From: Leminorella richardii
Lineage (GTDB): Bacteria; Pseudomonadota; Gammaproteobacteria; Enterobacterales; Enterobacteriaceae
Assembly: GCF_900478135.1 (NCBI RefSeq)
Contig: NZ_LS483470.1
Location: 985,501-1,049,500, forward strand
Length of the DNA stretch: 64,000 bases
Direction: 5' to 3'
The translations under genes were made by a program, and so were the position numbers. Below are positions 16,668 through 24,227 of this stretch, piece after piece. The notes below the pieces were generated by a model, which saw nothing but the letters and a program-made list of their open reading frames with translations, made no database searches and was not told the DNA's origin. Within the stretch, counting starts at the first letter, position 1. Each line of letters starts with the position of its first letter.

Positions 16668-16673
16668 TTTGTC

Positions 16674-16708
16674 GGCGATGGCTTATTCCGGCATCGCCTT
16701 CGTTTTAT
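16674..16708 (+). terminator. upp terminator
   Basis: Stem GGCGATG/CATCGCC with an 11-nt loop, followed by TTCGTTTTAT, just after the upp stop codon. It uncouples upp from the downstream genes. Confidence 0.7.
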
Positions 16709-16775
16709 AGCGGCGCGTTAGCTGTGCCTGTTGCACTAAAGCGCCTCTTTTGACCAAATGGATAAGGAGTTTCGC

Positions 16776-17675
16776 ATGTCTCGATATCACAGCCTGTTGG
16801 CTGCCGCGCTGACACTCACGCTTACCGCTCCGGTATGGAGTAAGGAAGCGCCGGTTAGCAACGCTAACAGCAACGTCAATAGCCGCGAAGTGGCAAGTGC
16901 GCTGGGCGGCATCACTAACAAGACGTTCTCGCAAAAAGAAGCGCCGGTTCTGAAAGTGGCTTCGTTTAATATCGCCGCAGGCAAGGTCAGTAAAATGACT
17001 GATATCGCCGTTGCAATCAGGGCGATGGATGTTGATATCGTGGCGCTTCAGGAAGTGGACAAGCTAACCGGTCGCAGCGGTAAGATCGATCAGCTGGCTG
17101 AGCTGATGAAGCTGACGGGAATGTACGGCGTGTTTGGTCGGGCGATTGACTTTGACGGCGGCGAGTACGGGCTAGCCTATCTGTCGAAATATCCGATTAA
17201 AGATACTGAGATCTATCCACTGCCTTCCGGCCAGCGCGAACAGCGCATCGCCTTCGTTGCCAAGGTTGACGTACCGCACTTTGCTGCGCCGATTACCGTG
17301 GTGAACGCGCATTTGGACACCAAAGAAGATCCGGCTATGCGTCTGGATCAGGTGCGTGAGCTTAACGATCGCACGATCGAGATCCGCGGCATCAAACTGC
17401 TGTTTGGCGACATGAACGACGTTCCTAACAGCGTGACTTGGCAAGAGCTTAACCGCTACTGGAACGACACTCAGCCAGCGGATAAAGACGGCCGCAGCTG
17501 GCCTGCGGAAAACGCCGAAATAAAAGTCGACTATATTTTTACCGGCAACGCTCAGCGCTGGCATCTGGATAACATCACCATTCCGAACACAAGCGGTGAA
17601 TGGGCGGGTGTTAACTGGCCTTCCGTCAGCGACCATCTGCCGATTGTGGCAGAGCTCAGGATGATTGAGCAATAG
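16776..17675 (+). CDS. Exported endonuclease/exonuclease/phosphatase-family protein
   Basis: 299 residues. Signal peptide (MSRYHSLLAAALTLTLTAPVWSKEA) then an EEP-fold catalytic domain: FNIAAGK, LQEVD (metal-binding Glu), LAYLSKYP, VVNAHLDTK, GDMND, and the terminal SDHLPI catalytic Asp-His. The fold covers DNase I-like nucleases, sphingomyelinases and inositol phosphatases; the sequence alone does not decide the substrate. AAGGAG 6 bp before the ATG fixes the start. Its place between upp and uraA hints at salvage of bases from extracellular nucleic acids or phosphates, but that is inference. Confidence 0.85.
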   Translation: MSRYHSLLAAALTLTLTAPVWSKEAPVSNANSNVNSREVASALGGITNKTFSQKEAPVLKVASFNIAAGKVSKMTDIAVAIRAMDVDIVALQEVDKLTGRSGKIDQLAELMKLTGMYGVFGRAIDFDGGEYGLAYLSKYPIKDTEIYPLPSGQREQRIAFVAKVDVPHFAAPITVVNAHLDTKEDPAMRLDQVRELNDRTIEIRGIKLLFGDMNDVPNSVTWQELNRYWNDTQPADKDGRSWPAENAEIKVDYIFTGNAQRWHLDNITIPNTSGEWAGVNWPSVSDHLPIVAELRMIEQ

Positions 17676-17690
17676 TCAATGGAGACACGG

Positions 17691-17717
17691 AATATGGGCG
17701 ATATAATCGCCCATATT
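17691..17717. terminator. Perfect 12-bp hairpin after the EEP gene
   Basis: AATATGGGCGAT-ATA-ATCGCCCATATT, 15 bp after the stop codon. The following sequence is only moderately T-rich, so termination may be Rho-assisted or the hairpin may stabilise the mRNA end. Confidence 0.55.
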
Positions 17718-17820
17718 TATGTCTGTAGTTTTTGTAGCTTCTGTAGTTCGGCTGACGCACGAGATGCGGGCAAACCGCCGATTGGCCATCGGCAATAGGG
17801 AAATAATAATAACGAATAAC

Positions 17821-17851
17821 GGGCAAGGGTTGCCCGCGGCAGGTCGCGGGC
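17821..17851 (+). promoter_or_regulatory. Overlapping alternative hairpins in the uraA leader
   Basis: GGGCAA-GGG-TTGCCC (17821-17835) and GCCCGCG-GCAGGT-CGCGGGC (17832-17851) share GCCC, so only one can form. They end 34 bp before the uraA start codon, with its AGAGGT ribosome site after them. The second hairpin has no T-run, so any switch would be translational or Rho-linked. Function is inferred only from geometry. Confidence 0.35.
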
Positions 17852-17885
17852 GCAAATATCACCATTTAGATTAGAGGTCTACGCT

Positions 17886-19160
17886 ATGCAACAGCCGTCT
17901 ACAGTCGGCACTCACCCCCCAACCTGGCAAAACGTTCTGGTTGGCGCACAGATGCTGTTCGTTGCCTTTGGCGCGCTGGTTCTGGTTCCGCTGATTACCG
18001 GGCTAGACACTAACGTGGCGCTGTTTACCGCCGGTGTGGGGACACTTCTGTTTCAACTTTGCACAAAGGGAAAGGTGCCGGTCTTTCTGGCGTCGTCTTT
18101 CGCCTTCATTGTGCCTATCAGCTACGGTGTGCAAACCTGGGGTATTCCCGCCACCATGGGTGGTTTGTTTGCCGCGGGCGTGGTGTACATGATCTTCGGC
18201 GGCTTGATTAAGCTGCGCGGCTCTAAAGTCATTGAGACGCTGCTGCCGCCGGTCGTTACCGGGCCGATGATTGCCATTATCGGCCTGACGCTGGCTCCTG
18301 CGGCCGTTAATATGGCGCTGGGGAAAAGCGGTGACGGCGGCTCGGTGATTTTAGCTGACTACCGCGCAGCGCTGATTATCTCAATGCTGTCACTGCTGAC
18401 CACGCTGCTGGTGGCGGTGTGGGCCAAGGGGATTTTCCGCCTGATCCCTATTCTGTCGGGCATTGTTGTCGGCTATGCCATTGCGCTGGCGATGGGGCTA
18501 GTGAACTTCCAGCCGGTGCTAGACGCGCCGTGGTTTGCGCTGCCGAACTTTACCGCCCCTGAATTCCACTGGCAGGCGATTCTGTTTATGCTGCCGGTGG
18601 TCATTGCGCCAACCATTGAACACGTCGGCGACATCATGGCGATAAGCTCTGTCACCGGTAAAGACTATGCCAAAGACCCAGGCCTGCACCGCACGCTGGG
18701 CGGTGACGGTATTGCAACGTCAGTCGCAGCCTGCTTTGGCGGCCCGCCCTGTATTACCTATGCAGAAGTTATTGGTGCCGTTACTCTGACGCGCAACTTT
18801 AACCCGATGGTCATGACTTTTGCGGCCTGCTGGGCGGTATTCATGTCCTTTATCGGTAAAATTGGCGCGTTCCTCAACACCATTCCTACGGTGGTAATGG
18901 GAGGCATTATGGTGCTGCTGTTCGGCTCTATCGCGGCAGTTGGGATCAATATCCTGATTAAAAACCGCGTTGACCTGTCCGTTGCGCGCAACCTGTGCAT
19001 TGTGTCTATCGTGCTGGTGTTCGGCATCGGCGGCATGGTGTTCAACTTTGGTCAGTATTCTCTACAGGGGATCAGCCTGTGTGGTGTCATCGCCATCCTG
19101 CTAAACCTGATCCTGCCGAAGGCGCCTGCTTCTTCTAAGACGGACAGCGCAGCCCACTAA
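17886..19160 (+). CDS. uraA: Uracil:proton symporter
   Basis: 424 residues (E. coli UraA 429), NCS2/NAT family with about 14 membrane segments. Conserved motifs: SSFAFIVPI, the PVVTGPMIAIIGLTLAP segment, the APTIEHVGD segment carrying the proton-linked Glu, and the GGPPCITYAEVIGA segment with the uracil-contacting Glu. It imports uracil for Upp. In E. coli it follows upp directly; here it has its own upstream region, and an intrinsic terminator follows. Confidence 0.97.
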   Translation: MQQPSTVGTHPPTWQNVLVGAQMLFVAFGALVLVPLITGLDTNVALFTAGVGTLLFQLCTKGKVPVFLASSFAFIVPISYGVQTWGIPATMGGLFAAGVVYMIFGGLIKLRGSKVIETLLPPVVTGPMIAIIGLTLAPAAVNMALGKSGDGGSVILADYRAALIISMLSLLTTLLVAVWAKGIFRLIPILSGIVVGYAIALAMGLVNFQPVLDAPWFALPNFTAPEFHWQAILFMLPVVIAPTIEHVGDIMAISSVTGKDYAKDPGLHRTLGGDGIATSVAACFGGPPCITYAEVIGAVTLTRNFNPMVMTFAACWAVFMSFIGKIGAFLNTIPTVVMGGIMVLLFGSIAAVGINILIKNRVDLSVARNLCIVSIVLVFGIGGMVFNFGQYSLQGISLCGVIAILLNLILPKAPASSKTDSAAH

Positions 19161-19168
19161 GCAGAATG

Positions 19169-19199
19169 ACCGGCGGCTGTCTATTTGCCGCCGGTTTTC
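19169..19199 (+). terminator. uraA terminator
   Basis: ACCGGCGGC/GCCGCCGGT perfect 9-bp stem with a 9-nt loop, then TTTCT. Confidence 0.85.
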
Positions 19200-19200
19200 T

Positions 19201-19233
19201 GTCAGCTCTATGTCAGTTCTATGTCAGTTCTAT
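19201..19233. repeat. 11-bp tandem repeat, three copies
   Basis: GTCAGTTCTAT occurs at 19212-19222 and 19223-19233, with a one-mismatch copy GTCAGCTCTAT at 19201-19211. It lies between the uraA terminator and hda; the 11-bp period is one helical turn. Confidence 0.85.
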
Positions 19234-19291
19234 GTAGTATCTCGCTGTGATAAACTAAACGCATCGCTAATTCGCTTTTACCGGGGCTTCT

Positions 19292-19993
19292 CTGAACTCG
19301 TCCATGCAGCTTTCTTTCCCGCTTTACCTCTCTGATGATGAGGTTTTCGCCAGCTTTTACCCTGGGGAAAACGGCGTGCTGCTGTCGGCGATCCACGGCG
19401 CTTTAGCGCAGGAACACAGCACCTATATCTACTTTTGGTGCTCAGAGGGGGGAGGGCGAACCCATCTGCTTAACGCCGCCTGTAGCGAGCTTTCTCAGAA
19501 AGGGCTGGCCGTTGGCTATGTGCCGTTGGACAAGCGCGCCTACTTCGTGCCGGAAGTGCTGGAGGGAATGGAGCATCTGTCTTTGGTGTGCATTGACAAC
19601 ATTGAGTGCATAGCGGGCGATGAAGCCTGGGAAATGGCGATTTTCAATCTTTATAACCGCATTTTAGAAACCGGCGCTACCCGCCTGCTGGTAAGCGGAG
19701 ATCGACCACCGCGCCAGCTTAACCTGATGCTGCCGGATCTTGCCTCTCGCCTCGACTGGGGTCAAATTTACCGCCTTCATCCACTGTCGGACGACGACAA
19801 GCTTCAGGCGCTGATCCTGCGCGCTAAGCTGCGCGGCTTCGAACTGCCAGAAGACGTCGGCCGCTTCTTGCTCAAGCGTCTGGACAGAGACACCCGCACG
19901 CTATTCAACACGCTGGACCGACTGGACAGCGCCTCCATCAGCGCACAGCGCAAACTGACTATCCCGTTCGTTAAAGAGGCGCTGGAGCTGTAG
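19292..19993 (+). CDS. hda: DnaA regulatory inactivator Hda, CTG start
   Basis: 233 residues when read from CTG at 19292, the exact E. coli length; E. coli hda also starts at CTG (CTG-AAC). The reading CTG-AAC-TCG-TCC-ATG-CAG gives an MNSSMQLSFPL start matching MNTPAQLSLPL. The QLSFPL clamp-binding motif sits at residues 6-11, so starting at the ATG (19304) would leave it at the very N-terminus. GGGG lies about 6 bp upstream. The AAA+ domain has degenerate Walker A (SEGGGRTH), Walker B LVCIDNIE and arginine-finger region DLASRLDWG. With the loaded beta clamp it drives DnaA-ATP hydrolysis after initiation. It converges on yfgD across an insertion. Confidence 0.95.
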   Translation: MNSSMQLSFPLYLSDDEVFASFYPGENGVLLSAIHGALAQEHSTYIYFWCSEGGGRTHLLNAACSELSQKGLAVGYVPLDKRAYFVPEVLEGMEHLSLVCIDNIECIAGDEAWEMAIFNLYNRILETGATRLLVSGDRPPRQLNLMLPDLASRLDWGQIYRLHPLSDDDKLQALILRAKLRGFELPEDVGRFLLKRLDRDTRTLFNTLDRLDSASISAQRKLTIPFVKEALEL

Positions 19994-20163
19994 GCCGCGT
20001 TTTTCTTGGTTTTATTCTGCTGTTAATCGTGTTTTGTCATTAAACAATGAAAGTATATTGATCATTTCAATTGCTAATATAACTCTGGTTATTATTTTTA
20101 TTAGCGATAAAATGCCGACGTAAGTCAGTCAATACGCGGCATTATCAAAAATAAGGATATTAA

Positions 20164-21648
20164 ATGCCAATACCCTATAAAGCACTGCTTCTTGCGGCAA
20201 TGCTGTCGCTGTTTACCGTTCCCTCAATAGCCTGTTCGCTGGGCCCCGATCCCGCTTATCACTATCAAAAGAAGGGTAGCGGGGTGATATACGTTAAAGT
20301 CTTTCAAGATAGACAAACGCTACTCTCTCGTCTGCCAGAGGTAAAGTATAAGCGTCTGCGCCGCATTGACGATCTGTCGATACAAAAAGACGAATGGGAT
20401 ACAGAAACTGACTCACTGGCAGACTTAACCACTGACAACGCGATTGGAACCGGGCGCGGTGACGTCGATATCTATTCTTATCACACTGACGGACGCTACG
20501 TCGTATGGGCCGGTAAAATAGTGCGTAATCCAAAGGGCAAGCCGAAGGTTGATGCCACAAGCTTTCGTGCCTTTGGTCGCTTTGGTATCGATAAAGACAG
20601 CCTCTACTTTGACGGCGTGCGCACTGACGACAATATAGGGGAAAAGCGGGTCGATATCGCCTCTTTGGAAAGAGCCAACGGCAGTGAAAAAGAATATATG
20701 CCTTTTGCCGAGTTTAATACCGAATTGCTGAAAGACCGCAATAGCCTGTATCTCAACGGTCGCTGGCTGGGGAGTGCGGCGGGTTTTGCGATTGTGGGAA
20801 AGAAAGGATGGAGTCCACGAGGTAAATTTGACCCAGAGCAGCGCAATCACTGTGGCTTTATCGACTCGCGGAGCTTTGATGTCATTGTTCGTACAGACAG
20901 GCTGGTTATTGTTAACAGCACGCCGATAGACGCCGATCCCGAAACCTTTCAGATTGTTCGCTGGATCCCTGACTCACTGCTTGTTTACCGCGATAAGAAC
21001 GGCGTTAAGCGCTATACCTTCGGCTGGCCGGATGAAGGGCCGTTTGCCAAGGAGTACTGCCGCTATACCTTTAACCTGCTGGAAGACCGAGTTACGTGGC
21101 GAAGCCGCGGTTCACAGAATGGCTATCCTGTTGTAGAACAAGAACCGTGTCAGACGGAAACGATCCCAGATCTCGATCCTGAGCTGTTTCATCCCATTAG
21201 CGACACCGTTGCGCAGTATAAGGATCGTCTATACGTGGTGAATACCACGGAGTTTGGTGAAAGACGGCTCGACGTGATTACGCTGGACGATCCTAACCTG
21301 ATTGTTGATAAGCGCTTTAACGCAGGAAAAAACCACGGTTATCTATTGACTGAGTGGCGCAGGGGCAGCGCTCAAACGGGATTTGAGATGTTTGAATCAT
21401 CCGGGCCACTGGTTATGTTAAATGATGGGGGTAACAAACGCCTATTCGAAGGCGGCTGGTATGCCCGTGATGATCGCTACGTTTATATCTTTAACGGCTT
21501 TCAGCTTTATCGGTATGAAACTGCCGACCCTGCTGCGGCTCGGGTGTTTGAGGCAGATAGTTACTGCGGTTCAGAAAAGTGCGCCTATCTGGCAACTGTC
21601 GAAGGCGTTTATAACAATAGCGGTGTACTCATACCGCTTGGGCAGTAG
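20164..21648 (+). CDS. DKNYY-repeat secreted protein, copy 1
   Basis: 494 residues. N-terminal signal sequence (YKALLLAAMLSLFTVPSIAC) followed by repeated DKxxLY-type units: DKDSLYFDGVRTDD, KDRNSLYLNGRWLG, YRDKNGVKRY, YKDRLYVVN, RDDRYVYIFNG. These match the DKNYY family, of unknown function and often surface or periplasmic. AAGGATAT precedes the ATG. It is about half identical by eye to the next gene, from which it is separated by 8 bp. Located between hda and yfgD, which are adjacent in E. coli, so this is an insertion. Whether Cys24 is lipidated is unclear; the lipobox is poor. Confidence 0.85.
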   Translation: MPIPYKALLLAAMLSLFTVPSIACSLGPDPAYHYQKKGSGVIYVKVFQDRQTLLSRLPEVKYKRLRRIDDLSIQKDEWDTETDSLADLTTDNAIGTGRGDVDIYSYHTDGRYVVWAGKIVRNPKGKPKVDATSFRAFGRFGIDKDSLYFDGVRTDDNIGEKRVDIASLERANGSEKEYMPFAEFNTELLKDRNSLYLNGRWLGSAAGFAIVGKKGWSPRGKFDPEQRNHCGFIDSRSFDVIVRTDRLVIVNSTPIDADPETFQIVRWIPDSLLVYRDKNGVKRYTFGWPDEGPFAKEYCRYTFNLLEDRVTWRSRGSQNGYPVVEQEPCQTETIPDLDPELFHPISDTVAQYKDRLYVVNTTEFGERRLDVITLDDPNLIVDKRFNAGKNHGYLLTEWRRGSAQTGFEMFESSGPLVMLNDGGNKRLFEGGWYARDDRYVYIFNGFQLYRYETADPAAARVFEADSYCGSEKCAYLATVEGVYNNSGVLIPLGQ

Positions 21649-21656
21649 GGCGAAAT

Positions 21657-23096
21657 ATGACCATGGCATTTACTTCGAACCTGCTTCTGGCGAGCGCGCT
21701 GCTTCTGTTTGGCTTTCCTGCACAGGCGGAGATTTATTATAAATATTCCCGCCAGGAAGGAGGGAATGCTGCGGTTTACCGAGAAACAACCGACTATATA
21801 ACTACTGAGGGGCACCACGGAAGAAGAGATAAAGTCATCGCGATACTGCCTGAAATAGACTGGAATAAAGACTTCGATAAGCTAAGAAGCGTTGACCTTT
21901 CTATGCTTCAAGAAAAATGGCTTAGGCAAGATCGGGACGACTTCTCCAATGAAGATGACGAATGCTATGGCTACATTACCAACGGCAGTCACATTATTCG
22001 CGCGGGAAAGATCGTCAGAAACTCTTTTGATGCACCCATTGTTGACGTCGCCAGCTTTCGAGCCTTCGGGCGCTTTGCCGCCGATAAAGACAGCCTCTAC
22101 TTTGACGGCGTGCGCACGGACGACAACACTGGTGAAAAGCGCGTCAATATGGCAGCGCTAAAGGCTGTGGCAAATAATACAACCATGCTGACTGACGGTC
22201 ACAGCCTCTATGTGAAGGGGCGCTGGCAGGGCAGTGCGAGTCGTTTTACTGCGTTGGCACAAAAGCCGTGGCGTAAGAGCGGGTCTCTCGACGATAGTGT
22301 CTGGAAGTGGAAAAGCAAGTGCCCTCAGTCTCCGCAGGGGGCTTTTGACGTGATTGCCCGCACCGATTCGGGGCTACTGATTAACGGTGAGCCGATTGAT
22401 GCCGATCCGGACTCTTTCAAGATCGTCCGCTGGATGCCCAATGCGCTTTTAGTCTACCGCGACAAAAATGGCATCAGGCGCTATGTGTTCGGCAAAGGTA
22501 AAATGAACGAGACTCTCGTTGAGCAACAGCCCATTGACTGCAGCAGAGCGTTTGAGCTGCGGGCTGATAAAGTGACTTGGCAGAAGCAGCGGGCGACCAA
22601 AAGGGGAGGCGACTGCGTTGTTGAAACACTGTCAGGCGTCGACCCTGAACTGTTTCGCCTAGTGACCGAGCGGGTTGCGCAATATCAGGATCGACTGTAC
22701 GTGGCTACGGAGACAAAATTTGGTGAAAAACAGCTGGAGGTGATTACGCTGGATAAGCCCGATTTGGTTATCAATAAGCACCTTAATGCGGGAAATCGCT
22801 ATGGCTATCTTGTTCGAGACTTCTACGGTTTAGATAAGAGGAAGATGGTTTTTGTCTTCGCCACGTCAGGACCTATGGTGGTATTGACGAACAACTCATA
22901 CCCTAACGGCGTTTTTGCCCATGACGAGCGCTACGTTTATATTTTCGACGACTACGGTCAACTGCATCGCCATGAAACTGCTAACCCGGAAAGTGTATGG
23001 ATCCGTGGGGGAAGACTAGCCACTGCCGAGGGATTCTATAGCTCTAGCAATGGGGCGTTTTCCCCTCATGCAAAGAACGCTGACGATGTACCTTAA
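21657..23096 (+). CDS. DKNYY-repeat secreted protein, copy 2
   Basis: 479 residues and a paralogue of the preceding gene. Shared blocks include ASFRAFGRFAADKDSLYFDG, GVRTDDNTGEKRV, SLYVKGRWQGSASRF, INGEPIDADPDSFKIVRW, LLVYRDKNGIRRYVFG and VAQYQDRLYV. The signal peptide ends PAQAEIYY, a standard signal peptidase I site, so this copy is a soluble periplasmic or exported protein. AGGGCGAA precedes the ATG at 21657; an ATG two codons later is also possible. Co-transcribed with copy 1. Likely tandem duplication followed by divergence. Confidence 0.85.
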   Translation: MTMAFTSNLLLASALLLFGFPAQAEIYYKYSRQEGGNAAVYRETTDYITTEGHHGRRDKVIAILPEIDWNKDFDKLRSVDLSMLQEKWLRQDRDDFSNEDDECYGYITNGSHIIRAGKIVRNSFDAPIVDVASFRAFGRFAADKDSLYFDGVRTDDNTGEKRVNMAALKAVANNTTMLTDGHSLYVKGRWQGSASRFTALAQKPWRKSGSLDDSVWKWKSKCPQSPQGAFDVIARTDSGLLINGEPIDADPDSFKIVRWMPNALLVYRDKNGIRRYVFGKGKMNETLVEQQPIDCSRAFELRADKVTWQKQRATKRGGDCVVETLSGVDPELFRLVTERVAQYQDRLYVATETKFGEKQLEVITLDKPDLVINKHLNAGNRYGYLVRDFYGLDKRKMVFVFATSGPMVVLTNNSYPNGVFAHDERYVYIFDDYGQLHRHETANPESVWIRGGRLATAEGFYSSSNGAFSPHAKNADDVP

Positions 23097-23116
23097 ACGC
23101 GTAGAAGAGGAAGAAG

Positions 23117-23327
23117 ATGAGGTTATTCATCATCGCCGCGGTATTCTAGTGGCTGCGTTAACAGCGGCAAAATAGAACAGCAAAGGATGGATGTGAAGAT
23201 AAGTCACCAGCAACAGGGCATTGAGGTACTGCGTCAGGAAATTAGAGCGGCAAAAGATGAATCCGAGCGTGTGAACTATAGATTAGATACAGATTGGAGT
23301 CTTAAGAATAAGAACATATGCCTTTGA
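23117..23327 (+). pseudogene. Small coiled-coil lipoprotein gene with a +1 frame break
   Basis: ATG at 23117, with AGAGGAAG just upstream, starts MRLFIIAAVF and then hits TAG. Shifting one base at about 23147 continues as SGCVNSGKIEQQ...VLRQEIRAAKDESERV to a stop at 23325-23327. The joined reading gives a canonical lipobox (VFSGC) and a charged helical tail, about 69 residues. The two halves fit so well that this was once a lipoprotein gene. Unlike other breaks in the window it needs removal of one base. It lies 20 bp after the DKNYY pair and may have been its third gene. Confidence 0.6.
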
Positions 23328-23351
23328 TTGGGCACTTTCTGACAGTATTCT

Positions 23352-23389
23352 CTGCACTTTGGGAATAGTATTTTCACCCCAAAGTGCAG
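23352..23389. terminator. Hairpin between converging genes
   Basis: CTGCACTTTGGG (23352-23363) pairs with CCCAAAGTGCAG (23378-23389), 12-bp perfect arms with a 14-nt loop. It sits between the DKNYY region and the converging 23401 gene; no strong T-run on either side. Confidence 0.55.
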
Positions 23390-23400
23390 CACTATCGCCT

Positions 23401-23811
23401 CTACTGAGCCTGATACCTTTCAAACTCCGTTTTTACGCTTCCTTCCGCGCTATAGGATACGCCGATGGTCATTTCATCCAGATCGGAGACCATTGAATAG
23501 GGCTTGCCGTTTAGCGCTTCTTTCATCGCCTGGTAAAACGGCTGATAGAAGTCCTGCGTTTGACCCTGTGGGTCGTACTTCAGGCTGACGTAAAAGACGG
23601 GATACTCGTCGGCATTGCACAGCTGTGCTGATGTAACGGTAATCGCGAACCGATCAAAGACCGCCAGAGCGGGGTTTTGCCAGCCGGGTATTTGAACGCT
23701 GTGGCAGCCGCTGGTGAGTTCGGTAAACAGGCGGGTTTTGTCCAGCGTCGGCGCAGCCTGTGTGCTAGCCGAGGCGATAAACAGCAGGGCGGCCAGGGGT
23801 AATTTCTTCAT
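23401..23811 (-). CDS. Small periplasmic hypothetical protein
   Basis: 136 residues with a signal peptide (MKKLPLAALLFIASASTQAAPT). The mature part has two cysteines (SGCHS, QLCNA), probably one disulfide. No family recognised. The ATG at 23811 was preferred because AAGGA lies 8 bp upstream; an ATG three codons earlier sits against the ribosome site. It follows yfgD on the same strand after a short gap and could be its operon partner. Confidence 0.72.
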   Translation of the reverse strand: MKKLPLAALLFIASASTQAAPTLDKTRLFTELTSGCHSVQIPGWQNPALAVFDRFAITVTSAQLCNADEYPVFYVSLKYDPQGQTQDFYQPFYQAMKEALNGKPYSMVSDLDEMTIGVSYSAEGSVKTEFERYQAQ

Positions 23812-23841
23812 AAGGTTCATCCTTGATGCTTTAAAGAGAGA

Positions 23842-24207
23842 CTAAAGAATGTCCAAGACGTTCTCAGGCGGGCGGCCTAAACGAGCCTTATTGCCGACAA
23901 TAACGATCGGGCGCTCAATCAGTTTAGGGTGCTGAATCATGGCATCAATCAGCGCCTGCTCGGATGCGTCGGCCAGCTTCATCTCCTTATACAAATCCTC
24001 TTTGGTCCGGATTAGCTGCTGGGCGGAGCTAAAGCCCAGCTTGACCAGAAGATCCTGTAGCGTTGCGGCGTCCGGCGGTGTGTCCATATACAGATTCACG
24101 TCGGGAGTGATGCCTCGTTCTTCCAGCAGCGCCAGCGTGGTTCGGCTGGTGCCACAGCGCGGGTTATGATAAATCGTCACGTTTTTAGCGTTTGAGCTAT
24201 TAGACAT
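23842..24207 (-). CDS. yfgD: ArsC-family thioredoxin-fold reductase YfgD
   Basis: 121 residues. VTIYHNPRCGTSRTTLALLEERG contains the single catalytic Cys (Cys18) of the ArsC family; IERPIVIVGNKARLGRPPENVLDIL is the usual C-terminus. E. coli YfgD (sometimes labelled ArsC) stands in the same place between bepA and hda. A glutaredoxin-linked arsenate reductase role is by homology; the physiological substrate is uncertain. Transcribed with bepA (20 bp gap). Confidence 0.92.
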   Translation of the reverse strand: MSNSSNAKNVTIYHNPRCGTSRTTLALLEERGITPDVNLYMDTPPDAATLQDLLVKLGFSSAQQLIRTKEDLYKEMKLADASEQALIDAMIQHPKLIERPIVIVGNKARLGRPPENVLDIL

Positions 24208-24227
24208 TGAGTTTTCCTTTCTTGTTC

